Positions 53,586 through 64,000 of a stretch of 64,000 nucleotides of DNA are shown here, piece by piece; positions within the stretch are counted from its first letter, which is position 1, and every line of letters starts with the position of its first letter. The DNA is from Onchidella celtica (Eukaryota; Mollusca; Gastropoda; Systellommatophora; Onchidiidae): the NCBI GenBank assembly GCA_963931925.1, contig OZ007569.1, positions 26,390,524-26,454,523 of the forward strand. The letters run 5' to 3'. A model generated the notes under the pieces. It was not told where the DNA came from. It made no database searches and was given only the letters and a program-made list of their open reading frames with translations. Made by a program: the position numbers and the translations under genes.

Positions 53586-55107
53586 GACGTTAAACAATTA
53601 AACATTTGAAATAGTGTACCCTCTTTATTCTGTAAAGAAATAATATTCTTTCAAGGAATTCATGAAATATTTGGCAAAAAGAAGTTGTACCTGGAATTGT
53701 ACATACACTTGTGCGATTTCATGAAATGGCCAGAGATTCAAGGTCCTTCAACGTTCAAGATCCATAAAATTAAGGCGTCACCTTGTATGATATAATCGTG
53801 TCGGGCCTCCCAAATGTGGCAGACTGCATACGCTGCCCACAATTTTAGCAAACACTTCAAGGCACTAATCAACAATAATTTAACACCTTGCGCAAAGTAT
53901 TGATAGAAATTTAACTCGGCACCGCTTCTCAACTGAGGGACAAGACCTTTTGAATTCTGAAATAAAAATTAAAAGTAAATGCGTCATGGACAATTGAATT
54001 TCCTCTCTTCTTTCCTGGCCGAATGACCTTGCCCATTTTGAAGCCATTTTCACTTATATGGTGTTGAAGTTAGCTCTCATATTTGGGAGGGCAGAGTCAG
54101 CTTTTGGGAGACCCACCATATTTGGGAGGCCCGATATGATTAGGTAGGAGGGCTTCCTCATGTCCTACCGTTCTGTTATATTCTGTCTGTCTTCCTGCGT
54201 TTTCTTAGCACAGTGTGACGCGTTATCGTGTCCTCGTGCATTCTCCTAACGCAAATTCAATCTCAATTGTATGATATAATATAAACTTGGTTTCCAGACT
54301 AAGGTATAGCTTTAAAGGTAAAGATTTGTAAAAGACGCATATTGGTAAATTCTTTCTGCATGTGTTTTTATTGATTTGCTGCCCATCTCCTTATCTTATT
54401 CCATTATTCATTAGAAGTGAAGCAGACCAAGGGTGGTGCAGGCGCCAGACCGGTGACTCGCCGTCCATAGATTTTGTTTCACACTATCGCAATGGGCACT
54501 GCCTGCTGCATCCCACTGGGTCGCGGTGTGGTCAGTACCTATTGTGTGTGAAGCCAAAATTATAGGCGGGGGGGGGGGGGGGGGGCACCAGCCTTCCGTC
54601 TATACCAGCCTTTGTCTGTTTTAGCCCTTTCTATGATTACTTTCAGCATTAGCTATCACTTTCCAAGTACACACTATCAACTGACCTGTGCAGCTAACCA
54701 GTCCATTTCTTTATCCACAAATGCATAGCAATTAGTGCCAAATCGCTCAAACCCTGGTGGACATCGGGCACTCGCTGTTGAGATGAAATAGGTGGTAATC
54801 AGTTATGCCATTAATGTGACTGTGACCCGAGGAGCGAGGGAAAGAAAAACATGAAATAGATGGGAATCGGTAAAGCAATTAATGTGTTTCTGACTGGAGA
54901 AGCAAAGGAGAGAAAGATATGAAATATGTTTGTCATTAATATGCTTGTGACAGGAGGAGCGAGAGAGAGAAAAACGTGAATAGGAGGAAAGAAAAACTAC
55001 CAATAGATCCACCTGATGGAAGCCAGTGAGGAAGGGAAGATTGTCTGATCTTAAAAGACCGGTGTAGCAGGCCAGATTATACCCCCGCCAGACTATACCC
55101 GGGGTTA

Positions 55108-55159
55108 AACTGGCCTAGCCCAGAATATACCCCGGGGTATATTCTGGGCTAGGCCAGTT
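55108..55159. repeat. 52-nt perfect palindrome in terminus of element C
   Basis: AACTGGCCTAGCCCAG onward mirrors exactly around CCCCGGGG. It matches 24394-24447 in element B. Confidence 0.9.
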
Positions 55160-57109
55160 ATACCCCGGGATATACTTTGGGCTAGGCCAGATTATACCCC
55201 CCCTTCCCCGTCCAGATTATACCGCCTACTTTTTTTTTAAAAACAAGACAACACCACATTTTATTTCAACTTTAGTTTAAATTGTTCATTATCGCTGTCA
55301 TCAGGTATCATATTGAAGCATATATTCTTGACTCTTGTAAATAATGATACATTTAAGAGGAAATAAACATGCTGTAAAAAGCATTGATATACAAAAGGTT
55401 TGAAAATCCATTCAACTTGATATGATTAGACTTGTTTACTTGTGTCCGTTGGTATTATTATTGTTTTGTTTTTTTTATAATTAGTTGTCCATGAGTTAAA
55501 CATATTATTGTTGTGTTTTTTTTTGTGTTTGGCACCACTGACATATACTTAGTGGCAAGGTATGAAATACCTGTAATTATAAGACTCATAAGTGTAAAGT
55601 CATCTGAATTTTATTTAAATTTTTGAAAATCAGAAATGTGCTTGATATGTCAGAACAATTAGATCTATATGTAAAGTTATAATAATGCAGAGAGAAAAGG
55701 CCGGGAAAGAACACACAGAGAAAACAACAACAACAACAACAACATTTTAATAATCCAACAGACAGATGGTACAATTCCACCATCCAGCAGACATTAAATG
55801 CTTCACGCGAAACTAAAAATACGTCCTAAAATTTTTTCACATCATAAACTTAACCTGTCCTGATCCACTTGAAATGGTGCAGAATGCTAACCAGTAATAT
55901 ACGGTAATAAAAATAAGACACAAAATCATCTTATTTACTCTTGAAAATAAAGAGAATATAATCAATATCAGAATCATCATCATCATCATCTTGGAATATT
56001 ATTATAAAGATAAAAGGGAATGTAAAAATGACCTCCACATCATTCTAGAATCTGTAAGCAGCAAAGTGTGTATACCAACTACATGTACATGTAAAAAATG
56101 TGTTAAATCTTTTCAACTATTGAAGTAGAACTGGACAGAAAGCTTTAGTAAAGTAGCTTTGATAGACGTGAAAACTGACAGATTAAATCAACTGAGACAA
56201 CAGTGCATTGTAGAAAGTAATTACAGTATGTTACGGCAAAAAATTCGATGGATCATGTTGCGTTAATATTTCTTGTAAGTAAATTCTTTGATAGCTTATG
56301 TAGAAATGTATACATTTCATGTAGCTAATGGTTTAAGGCACTGGATTAGTTTACAGGGCATTTGAAGGATTACAGTTATGTATTATAGTGAATAAAGGCA
56401 TGTCACTTGCGGGTGAAATAAAATTTTAAAACTTAATGTTGTATCCTTGAATATTTTCCTGAATATGGGAAATATAGTTTGGCCTAAAGACCACAGTTTA
56501 TTTCCATCATAGTTTAATTCATTTTTTTTATCACTGTCAACGGGCACCATTGTAATACATACATACACACGTTGTTAAGTTCCGTAGATCATAATAAAAT
56601 TCAGATGAAAAAACATGCATTATTATGTATTGATATGCTATGGCGTTATTATCCATTCAAACTGATAATATGATTCAACTTTAACCCTCATTTCACTCAC
56701 GTTCGTTGTCATGTTGTAGTTGTTTTTGTAGTTGGTTGCCCATGAGTAAAATTTGCACTGTATTGTTTGTTTGGCACTGACATACACTTAGTCGCAATGG
56801 ATGAAATAATTAAGACACTCATAAAAATGAAGTCATTTTAGAGTATTTTTGTGTGCGAATACACAGTTGTTAAATCCTCTGGAGAGGGACGTGTCAAGCT
56901 TAGGGAGGTAAAGACGGACAAGATCTTTTTATTTTTTTTTAAATTTTATTTCACTCCCTAGAGACATACCCTTATTCATTATAACACATAAGTTCAATCT
57001 TTCAAATGCCTTGCAAACTAATCCAGTGTCTTAAACCATAAGGTACATGAAATGTATATCTTTCTACAAATAAGCTATCAAAGAATAATATTCACTAACA
57101 AGAAATACT

Positions 57110-58088
57110 TTTTTTGGGGGGGCTCAGATTGAAATGCGATTTGGTCTGTAACCATTGTGTGCATGACTCCGTGAATTTTATATTGAATACAAATATATAG
57201 AGATAGATGAATGAATAAATAAAGTGGATAAGAATAAATAAATAGGTAAATGAGTATGAAAGTTAATCAATAAATAGATAGGTAAATAGATAACTAAATT
57301 AATTAACATAAGTAAATGGATACATCATTAAATAGTTATCAATATAAATAAAGGATAAATAGCTAAGCCCTTCTATCTCTTGACCAGCTTTCTATCACGA
57401 CAATCCTGAGTATCGAACTTACAAGAAGTCTTTTGTATCTCAGACTGTCAACTGAACTCTGTGTTGTCGGCTGTTCTTGAACCCTAACTTGGGTCAATTC
57501 TTTAGCAGCTGACGGTTTATTAGTTCGTTGTGGGCAGATGGTCCATTTCCTTAATTAATCATGTTCTCAGTGAGCCTATAACATACAAAGATCTATATAA
57601 TGTATCGTGGAAAAATCGAGATATAAATTAATAAAACGTAGACATTTTCTGTACTGTAATACAGACAATGTATAAATGACAAAGGAATAACATTTATACG
57701 TATTGGAATATTCACCTTTATGCGATTCAAATATAAAGATGAGAATAATAATTTTAAAAAGAAAAAAAGAAAAAGATGATTTTAAATGACACGTTCGGTA
57801 ATTTAAATATAGTAAAAATATCAACCTTGAGTAAAGTTGGTAAGATATGAAATTACTTTCATTCATGCACCTTAGGATACCAATTTTTCGCATCCGATTT
57901 TTCGTCTTTCGTCATTGCCCTTTTTTTTTTTATGCTGCTTTTTTAAAAATAATTTTTCTTTCACTCACATTGTTCTGATTTCATTCACTCTCTCTTACTC
58001 ACGCCTTAAAATGCACCATTGTCTAACATTGCTTTGTTGAGCATCTGCTGTCGTCTAAAATGCGTGCAGGATATGCTCTCATGTCCTT
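57110..58088 (-). other. LINE 3' untranslated region
   Basis: AT-rich with no coding signal. It ends at the A tail and the target duplication on the left. Confidence 0.6.
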
Positions 58089-61000
58089 TTAAATAATTTT
58101 CCTCAAATGACGTTGAAAGCATAACATAGCTATAAGATCTTGGCTTTTTCCGTATTTAAATTTGCTTATACACATTTTTGAAATTAAAATAAGACGATTC
58201 ATCTTGTCTAGCATTGTTTGGTCTATGTCTTGCTCCTTCTTTATTATGCCTAGCAAAATGTCTGTTATTTTCAGTTCTATCTTTCTTCCTATCCATGCAT
58301 TAATTATACATACAACTTCATTCCAGATGGGTTTGACCGCGTGGCAGGCCACAAAAAAGTGTTCAATGTAATCCTTCTCCTTACAGTTGCAGTGTGAGCA
58401 CAGCTCACTATCTCTGATATTCATTTTATGGAGGAGTATGGACGTTGGATAAATATTGTGTAGTATTTTCCATTGTAGACCTTATAATCGGCTTTCTGAG
58501 CATATATTTTTCGCCATTGTCCAGTACTGTTCGTTGATTTCTATTTTGAGTTTCTTTTTCCAAAATGCCAGAATATGTGGTGGCGTGTATTCTTCTTCTA
58601 CAATAAGTTTTCGTATGTGCTGTGATCTTATTTTTGTGTTATTTATATCCAAATTTTTAAAGACGATAGTATTATGTAAGAGTGTTTTTTTCCAGTAATT
58701 TATCTGCAAATTGCAGAAATGCCTGCTTTATAGCATTGTCTTCAAAAATTAATGACGCGCTCTTCCCAAGTTTTTCTTCTATTTGTTCCCATGTGGGGAA
58801 AGTTCCATTGACTAGCAGGTCATCTACATGACTGATACCTGCTGATGCCCAGCTACTGAAAAACAAAACTTTAGATTTGTACATCAAGTCTCGGCTATGC
58901 CATAAATATGTACTTACTTGCTCTCGGACTACATTTTTAGTATTCTTATGTCGTAACCAAGTTGTAATTACTTTTTTCCAAAAATTAGATGGTATGTTGT
59001 CCTGTGTTGCCACGTCCTTCTCGGATTTAACATTTGCCTTAAAAATATTAATACCATCGAGCTTTTTCAGGAAAAAGGTTGGAAGATCTTTCCAGGCTGC
59101 ACCTCCGTCTTGGCCCAGCCGTATTGCCCATTCAATATAGAAATTGTCTTGCATGTTTTTCAAGTTTATCATTTTTAAACCTCCTTTGTCTTCCGATGTG
59201 CACATTGTGTTTCGTTTTATCTTTTCGAACGCCCTCTTATTTGTAAACTTCCTCCGCCAAATATAGCTAAAGATTTTGCGATTTAGTTGGCAGAGGATAG
59301 TGTCGGGCATTCCGATTCCTTGCATAGTATAAACACATTGGGATATGAGAAAGGTTTTGGCTATGAGAATTTTGCCCTGGATGGATAAGTCTCTTTTTGC
59401 CCATAAGTGTATCTGTCTATCAATCTTATCAATTATACTTTTCCAATTTTCTTCTATGTTTCCGGCTGAAGCGCCGGTCTGGAATTTAATTCCCAATATT
59501 TTAACTTGTTTAGTTTTCTGAATTCCTTGGGTATTGAACTTTAAGCAACTAGTTCTACTTAATGGCATAATGCTTGATTTGTGCAGATTCAAAACTAATC
59601 CTGAAAAGCATGAGAATGTTTTGATTTTTGCTAAGACTTCCCTAAAATCTATTTCATCTTTCAATAAAAGCGTCGCATCATCCGCGTACTGTAAAATTTT
59701 TATTGCCCCATGACTGCCTGGAATTGGGAGTCCTTTTATTTTTTTTGTCTGTTTAATGTTAAGTGCCAACAACTCTGCTACCAGGAGATAGGTCAGAGGC
59801 GACACCGGGCAGCCTTGCCTGATACCTTGTTCTAAGCTAAAGAAGTCAGTCAGCCAGCCTCCATTATTGACGCAGCATTTTGCATCGTGCATTATCACTT
59901 TAATCCATGATATGAAAGTCTCTTTGAAACCAAAGGTCTTTAATGCATAAAAAAGATACTCGTGTGAGATTCTATCGAAGCATTTGCTGTAATCAAGCGC
60001 TAGCAAGTAACCTGTCTCTTTATTTTGTTCTGCATATTCTATAATGTCATCACACTGTCGGAGTAAATATGCTGCGCTACGACCTTTCATAAACCCAAAT
60101 TGGGATTCTGAAATCAGTGACGGGAGCACTTGCTTCAGTCTCTCTGCTAATACTTTAGCTAGAATTTTATAGTCTACGTTTGTGACTGATATTGGTCTCC
60201 AGTTTTCTAAAGCAGTTTTTGGTAGATCTTTACCTTTATGCAATAATGTCATAACACTTATTTTTTGTGAGGGGGCCAAAGTTCCTTGTTTTAGACTATA
60301 TTTGTAGCAGGATATTAAGTCAAATTTTATTTCATTCCAGAAGATTTTGTAAAATTCTGTTGTTAAGCCATCAATTCCCGGAGCCGAATTATTTTTAAGT
60401 TTCTTTAGGCATGTGCCAATTTCGTCTATGGTGATTTCTTGTTCCCAGATACTACTTTCTTTCTCGTTTAATCTTGGTATTAACATATCGGCATGGAATG
60501 GATTTACTTGTTGTGCACAGGCTGCATCTCTTTTCTTATAGAGTTCAGAGAAATACTTGTGAAATTCGCTTTGAATCCCCTGTTGAGTGCTGACAATTCC
60601 ATTATCGGTTTGCAGGTTTGTTATTACATTTTGCCTCTTTCGAGCTTTCTCTAGGCCTAGGAAATATGCCGTTCCCCTCTCACCTTGCTCAATCCATTTG
60701 ACGTTCGCTCTGATTGCTGCGCCTTTTTGTTCTGCCAAACTAAAAATTTCTAACTCTGCTTTCGCTTTCCCAATCTCTTGAAGTATTCCTGTTGGATTAC
60801 CTACCAAGGCTAACTTTTTCTCCAGATCATTAAGTATTTGTTCTAAACGTCTTTTGCGATCGTTGTTTTCTGTGGCCTTCCTTTTACTACTTAGTATAGC
60901 TTTTTCTTTTATTTTAACTTTCATTGTTTCCCACTTGTCATGAGGATTTACTGCCTGAAGCTTCTCTGAGGTCTCTACAATGTAAGTTTTCATTTGCTGT

Positions 61001-61785
61001 ATGAAATCCACATCCCTTAACATGTTGTTATTGAACTTATAGGATGGACCCCTCTTGAATTTTGGCATTTCCCAGTAAGAGACCACCATTCTGTGGTCTG
61101 TCATTGGTACCGATAATATCTTGGAGTTTGTCACTTTCGAAATTAATTCGTTATCAACAAAAATATAATCTAGTCTGCGTGCTGCAAGTGGCATGTTCCG
61201 TTTCCATGTACATTCTTTAGCCATGGGATTAAATATTCTCCAAGTATCTATGAGGTCATTAGATGAAACAAACTGGTTAAAAGCTGCCACTGTTTGCTTA
61301 CTGTGCGGATCCCCTGCGATACTATCTTCAGAGTTGTTAATCACTATATTAAAATCGCCAGCCAAAACAATATAAATATTCGGCTTAATAAATTGATCTA
61401 TCACATCATCTAGATGTCTTAGAAATTTTATCTTGGACAATTCGCTATCAACAGGTGCATACACATTTATAATAAGATAAGATTTGTTTTCTTTCCTGAC
61501 TAGAACAACCAAAATTCGTTCGTCCCCAAATAATTTTTCTCCTTCCTCTATGTTTTTTCCTAGCAATGTAATTCAACCTTTACTGTGTTTAGTGCCTGCT
61601 GAAATAAAAAGGGAACTTGCCCATTGTTTTCTCCATTCGCTCTCTTCATCTAGTGTTTCATACGTTTCTTGTAGACATATAATATCAAGTTTTTTACTTT
61701 TCATATACTTATAAATTGTTTTTCTTTTATTAATATTTCTTAATCCTCTTACATTGCACGTTGCCAATGCAAGGGAATGAAGCAT
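58089..61785 (-). pseudogene. LINE ORF2: apurinic-type endonuclease, reverse transcriptase, C-terminal zinc region
   Basis: The frame starts at 61785 with ATCNVRGLRNINKRKT and LQETYE (endonuclease). It is broken by TGA at 61575-61573, then runs 61566-58672 (over 960 codons). Endonuclease landmarks are LAGDFNIVI and MTDHRMVVSYW. RT landmarks are NSAPGIDGL, ENWRPISVTNVDYKILAK, LALDYSKCFDRI, GIRQGCPVSPL and the catalytic LQYADDATLLL. Near 58700 a surplus A in an A7 run shifts the frame. The C-terminus then continues to 58089 with a TAA at 58484-58482, WKILHNIYPT and the zinc-like CSHCNCKEKDYIEHFFVAC. Three lesions make this copy inactive. Motifs favour the L1/Tx1 group. Confidence 0.9.
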
Positions 61786-62379
61786 AAATTAAAGGGAGAT
61801 AATCTAATCTCAAAATCCGAGGTCGGTCTTGGGTCGTCTCCAAAGGGTGTCCTTTTACTTTCCCTTGCCTATTGCTACGACTTAAACGAGGAGTGTTTGT
61901 TGGGTGAGGGCGTGGACGGGAGATCTTCACCTCCCCTTCTGCGAGAGAATGCTCTTGGCCCATAGCGTACTAGAGTACTCTAGTACGCTATGTCTTGGCC
62001 CCTTTTCGCCCACGTGCAAGTAATATACGATTTTACCCGTAGAGGCGCCCCTGGGTTGCCGTGGGGAAATACTTTTGTACGCGGTCTGCCCCTGCTTGTT
62101 GCCCGCCCTTGATTATTTGTCTCCTCCTCACCCCTTCTCCCCGCCTCGTGATCTGCTGATCTTCTCGGACTTAATTTCTCCACTGGACTATCGTTTTCCA
62201 CTATTTTGTTATGACTTTCCTCGTTCGTTTTCTCTGTTCGCCCCGTACCCGCGTCTGGAGAGGTCACCTGTTTGTGTGTGCTCGTGAGCGACACCGAAAA
62301 TTCAGTGGTGTTTTTTTCTGGGGTGTCCCCCAGCTGAGTTTGCACAGGTGTGCTAATTGTTTGAGACTGCTGTGTCTCA
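61730..62379 (-). pseudogene. LINE ORF1-like frame, interrupted by a palindrome
   Basis: The frame is open from the insertion edge to TAG inside the palindrome at 61961-61992, and resumes after it to a stop at 61730, overlapping the start of ORF2 by about 55 bp. Removing the 32-bp palindrome and one 8-bp repeat (40 bp) restores a single frame of about 200 codons. The protein is Glu/Thr/Arg-rich with an RGRPRTK basic patch. No zinc knuckle or RRM is visible. It may be the C-terminal part of ORF1. Confidence 0.55.
61961..61992. repeat. 32-bp perfect palindrome flanked by 8-bp direct repeats
   Basis: CATAGCGTACTAGAGT is followed directly by its exact reverse complement. TCTTGGCC abuts both sides (61953-61960 and 61993-62000). 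This has the layout of a transposon reduced to two 16-bp inverted repeats with an 8-bp target duplication. Confidence 0.85.
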
Positions 62380-63475
62380 AACAAGAAATACTGTTAATGC
62401 AACATGATCCATCGAATTTTGCCTTAACGTGCTATAGATCTAATTACTTTTTACAATACACTACTTTTGTCTCAGTGTACTTACTCTGTCTGTCTACACA
62501 ACTGTCAAAGCTATTTCACTAAAGCTTTCTGTCCAGTTCTACTTGAATAGCTGAAAAGATTTAACACATTTTATATATGTAGTTGATATACACATATTGC
62601 TGCTTATAGATTCTAGAATGATTTGTAGGCCTACACTGCCGTTTTTACACTCCCTCTTATATCTTTGCATTATTCCAAGATGATGATGATGATTCTGATA
62701 TTGATATTTCTCTATATTTTCAAGGGTAAATAAGATGATTTCTTGTTCTTATTGTTATTATTGTATATTACTGGCTAGCATTCTGTAACGTTTCAAGTGG
62801 ATCTGGACAGTGGAGTTCATCAGGCGAAAAACTTTAGTGCGTGTTTAGTTTTATGTGAAGTGGATGATGGAATTGCACATCTGTCAGTTAGGTTATTGAT
62901 ATGTTTTTATTTTTTTTTTCTATGTGTGTTGTTTTCCGGCCTTTTCTCTCTGCATCATTGTAACAGAAAATACAATGCATTTTTTTTACTCATGGCCAAC
63001 CAATTATAATAATAATAATAATAATAACAAACACGAGTGAAATTAATGCTGAAGTCTAATCATATCAGTTTGAATGGATACTCAACCCTTTTGTATATCA
63101 ATGTATTTTGATGCCTGTTTGTTCCCCCTAAAAGGTATCATGATTTACAGGAGTCAAGAATGTATGTATGGTACACCAATTTAAACTAAGGCTGAAATAA
63201 ACTGTTATTATTATTACCTCTAAATTGTATTATGATTTATGGGTGTCAAGAATGTGTTCATGTATGAATTAATATGATATCTGATGACAGTGATAAAGAA
63301 CAGGCTGTGCTCTTGACTTGTTTTTTTTTTTTTAAAGTGGGGGGGGGGGCGTATAATCTGGACTGGGGGGGGGGGTATAGTCTGGCCTAGCCCAAAGTAA
63401 CCCCGGGGTATAAACTGGCCAGTTTAACCCCGGGTATAGTCTGGGCGGGGGGTATATTTTGGCCTGTTACACCGG

Positions 63476-64000
63476 TAACATAGAAAAACACACACACACA
63501 CACATAATAATAACCCAACTGACAGATGGTGCAATTCCATCATCCAGCAGACATAAAACTAAATAGGCCCTAGGCACTAAATTTTTTCGACTGATGAACT
63601 CCACCTGTCCAGATCCTCTTGAAACGTTGCAAAATGCTAACCAGTAATATACAATATTAACAATGAGAACAAGAAATCATCTTATTTACTCTTGAAAATA
63701 TAGAAAAAACATCAATATCAGAATCATCATCATCATCTTGGAAATTACAAAGATATGAGAGGGAGTGTAAAAATGGCAGTGTAGGCCTACAAATCATTCT
63801 GGAATTTATAAGCAGCAATATATGTGTATCAACTAAATATAAAAAGCGTGTTAAATCTTTTCAAATATTCAAGTAAAACTGGACAGAAAGTTTTAGTGAA
63901 ATAGCCTTGACAGTTGTGTAGACCGACAGAGTAAGTACACTGAGACAAAAGAAGTGCATTGTAAAAGGTAATTAGATTCATAGCATGTTGAGGCAAAATT
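63476..64000 (+). mobile_element. Ginger1-like left-arm segment D (runs off the window)
   Basis: It is collinear with 22300-22800 of element B, for example CTCCACCTGTCCAGATCC, ATCAGAATCATCATCATC and AGTAAAACTGGACAGAAAG. The terminus is missing; an AC repeat separates it from element C. Confidence 0.75.

Larger units (their letters stand above)
46112..55058. repeat. Duplicated block, copy 2 (interrupted)
   Basis: This is the counterpart of 1-4647, in the same orientation, interrupted by the piggyBac element, the THAP element and an unclassified insertion at about 53.06-53.58 kb. It is bounded on the right by a Ginger1-like insertion at the equivalent of position 4647. Confidence 0.8.
57110..62379 (-). 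mobile_element. Tx1/L1-type LINE nested in Ginger1-like element C
   Basis: A 13-bp target duplication, AACAAGAAATACT, flanks it (57097-57109 and 62380-62392), and Ginger1-like sequence continues seamlessly on both sides. Reading right to left: a truncated ORF1-like frame, ORF2 with endonuclease and RT, about 1 kb of 3' UTR and a short tail of seven A after a C-run. A long duplication and an A tail are typical of L1/Tx1 target-primed insertion. The 5' end is cut inside an open frame. Confidence 0.9.
55063..63471. mobile_element. Ginger1-like non-autonomous element C, both ends present
   Basis: It starts TGTAGCAGGCCAGATTATAC and ends GGCCTGTTACA, with CCGG on both sides (55059-55062 and 63472-63475). 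Copy 1 of the duplicated block has the unoccupied site GAGACCGGCATT at 4644-4655. Without the inserted LINE and one target duplication (57110-62392) the element is about 3.1 kb. It is built from long diverged inverted arms and a partial direct repeat (55250-55600 against 56485-56830). No transposase frame was found. The ends and target match the Ginger1 group, whose transposase is an integrase relative. Confidence 0.8.

Overview
The window looks like invertebrate animal DNA, most likely a mollusc and probably a gastropod. That identification is inference: intron-split C-type lectin and galectin-like exons, DIRS, Gmr1-like, Tx1/L1-type, piggyBac and THAP-bearing elements, tRNA-derived SINEs with ATT-type tails, and dense TAGATCTAGATC clusters fit such a genome. 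There are no operons, rRNA or CRISPR arrays. Host coding sequence is sparse; most of the window is layered transposable elements.

Layout. 1-4647 is one copy of a duplicated block holding a minus-strand C-type lectin (CTLD) exon, a foldback repeat and a truncated LINE. A minus-strand signal-peptide exon lies at 7804-7864, and SINEs and microsatellites fill the rest to 10.9 kb. A plus-strand multi-exon host gene, galectin-like by motif, is spread over 14.06-19.85 kb. Its introns hold a SINE and a decayed minus-strand Ty3-type retroelement of gag-protease-integrase order (17.17-19.26 kb). From 21.8 to 39.7 kb lies a nest: a Ginger1-like non-autonomous element, a DIRS element, more Ginger1-like arm, a second inverted DIRS remnant, and inside that a young full-length 9,009-bp Gmr1-like LTR retrotransposon (29405-38413).

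From 40 to 46 kb there are a small secreted-peptide ORF, a CT-rich minisatellite, TAG and AGATCT repeats and a second CTLD exon pair (44234-44289 and 46132-46222, minus). The second copy of the duplicated block (about 46.1-55.06 kb) is split by a piggyBac element (46.58-49.60 kb) and by a 2,770-bp THAP-bearing element with 34-bp inverted repeats and 9-bp target duplications (50192-52961). It ends at a Ginger1-like element (55063-63471) that itself contains a Tx1/L1-type LINE (57110-62379, 13-bp target duplication). That LINE carries a 32-bp perfect palindrome flanked by 8-bp repeats. Another Ginger1-like arm runs off the right edge.

Insertion history can be read directly: duplicated block, then piggyBac, THAP element and Ginger1-like element, then the LINE, then the palindrome. 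Separately, DIRS/Ginger sequence was invaded by the Gmr1-like element. Its LTRs differ at only two positions in 1,235, and its gag-pol frame is open, so it is the element most likely to be capable of movement. Several decayed frames are broken by a single extra A in an A run, which may partly be assembly error.
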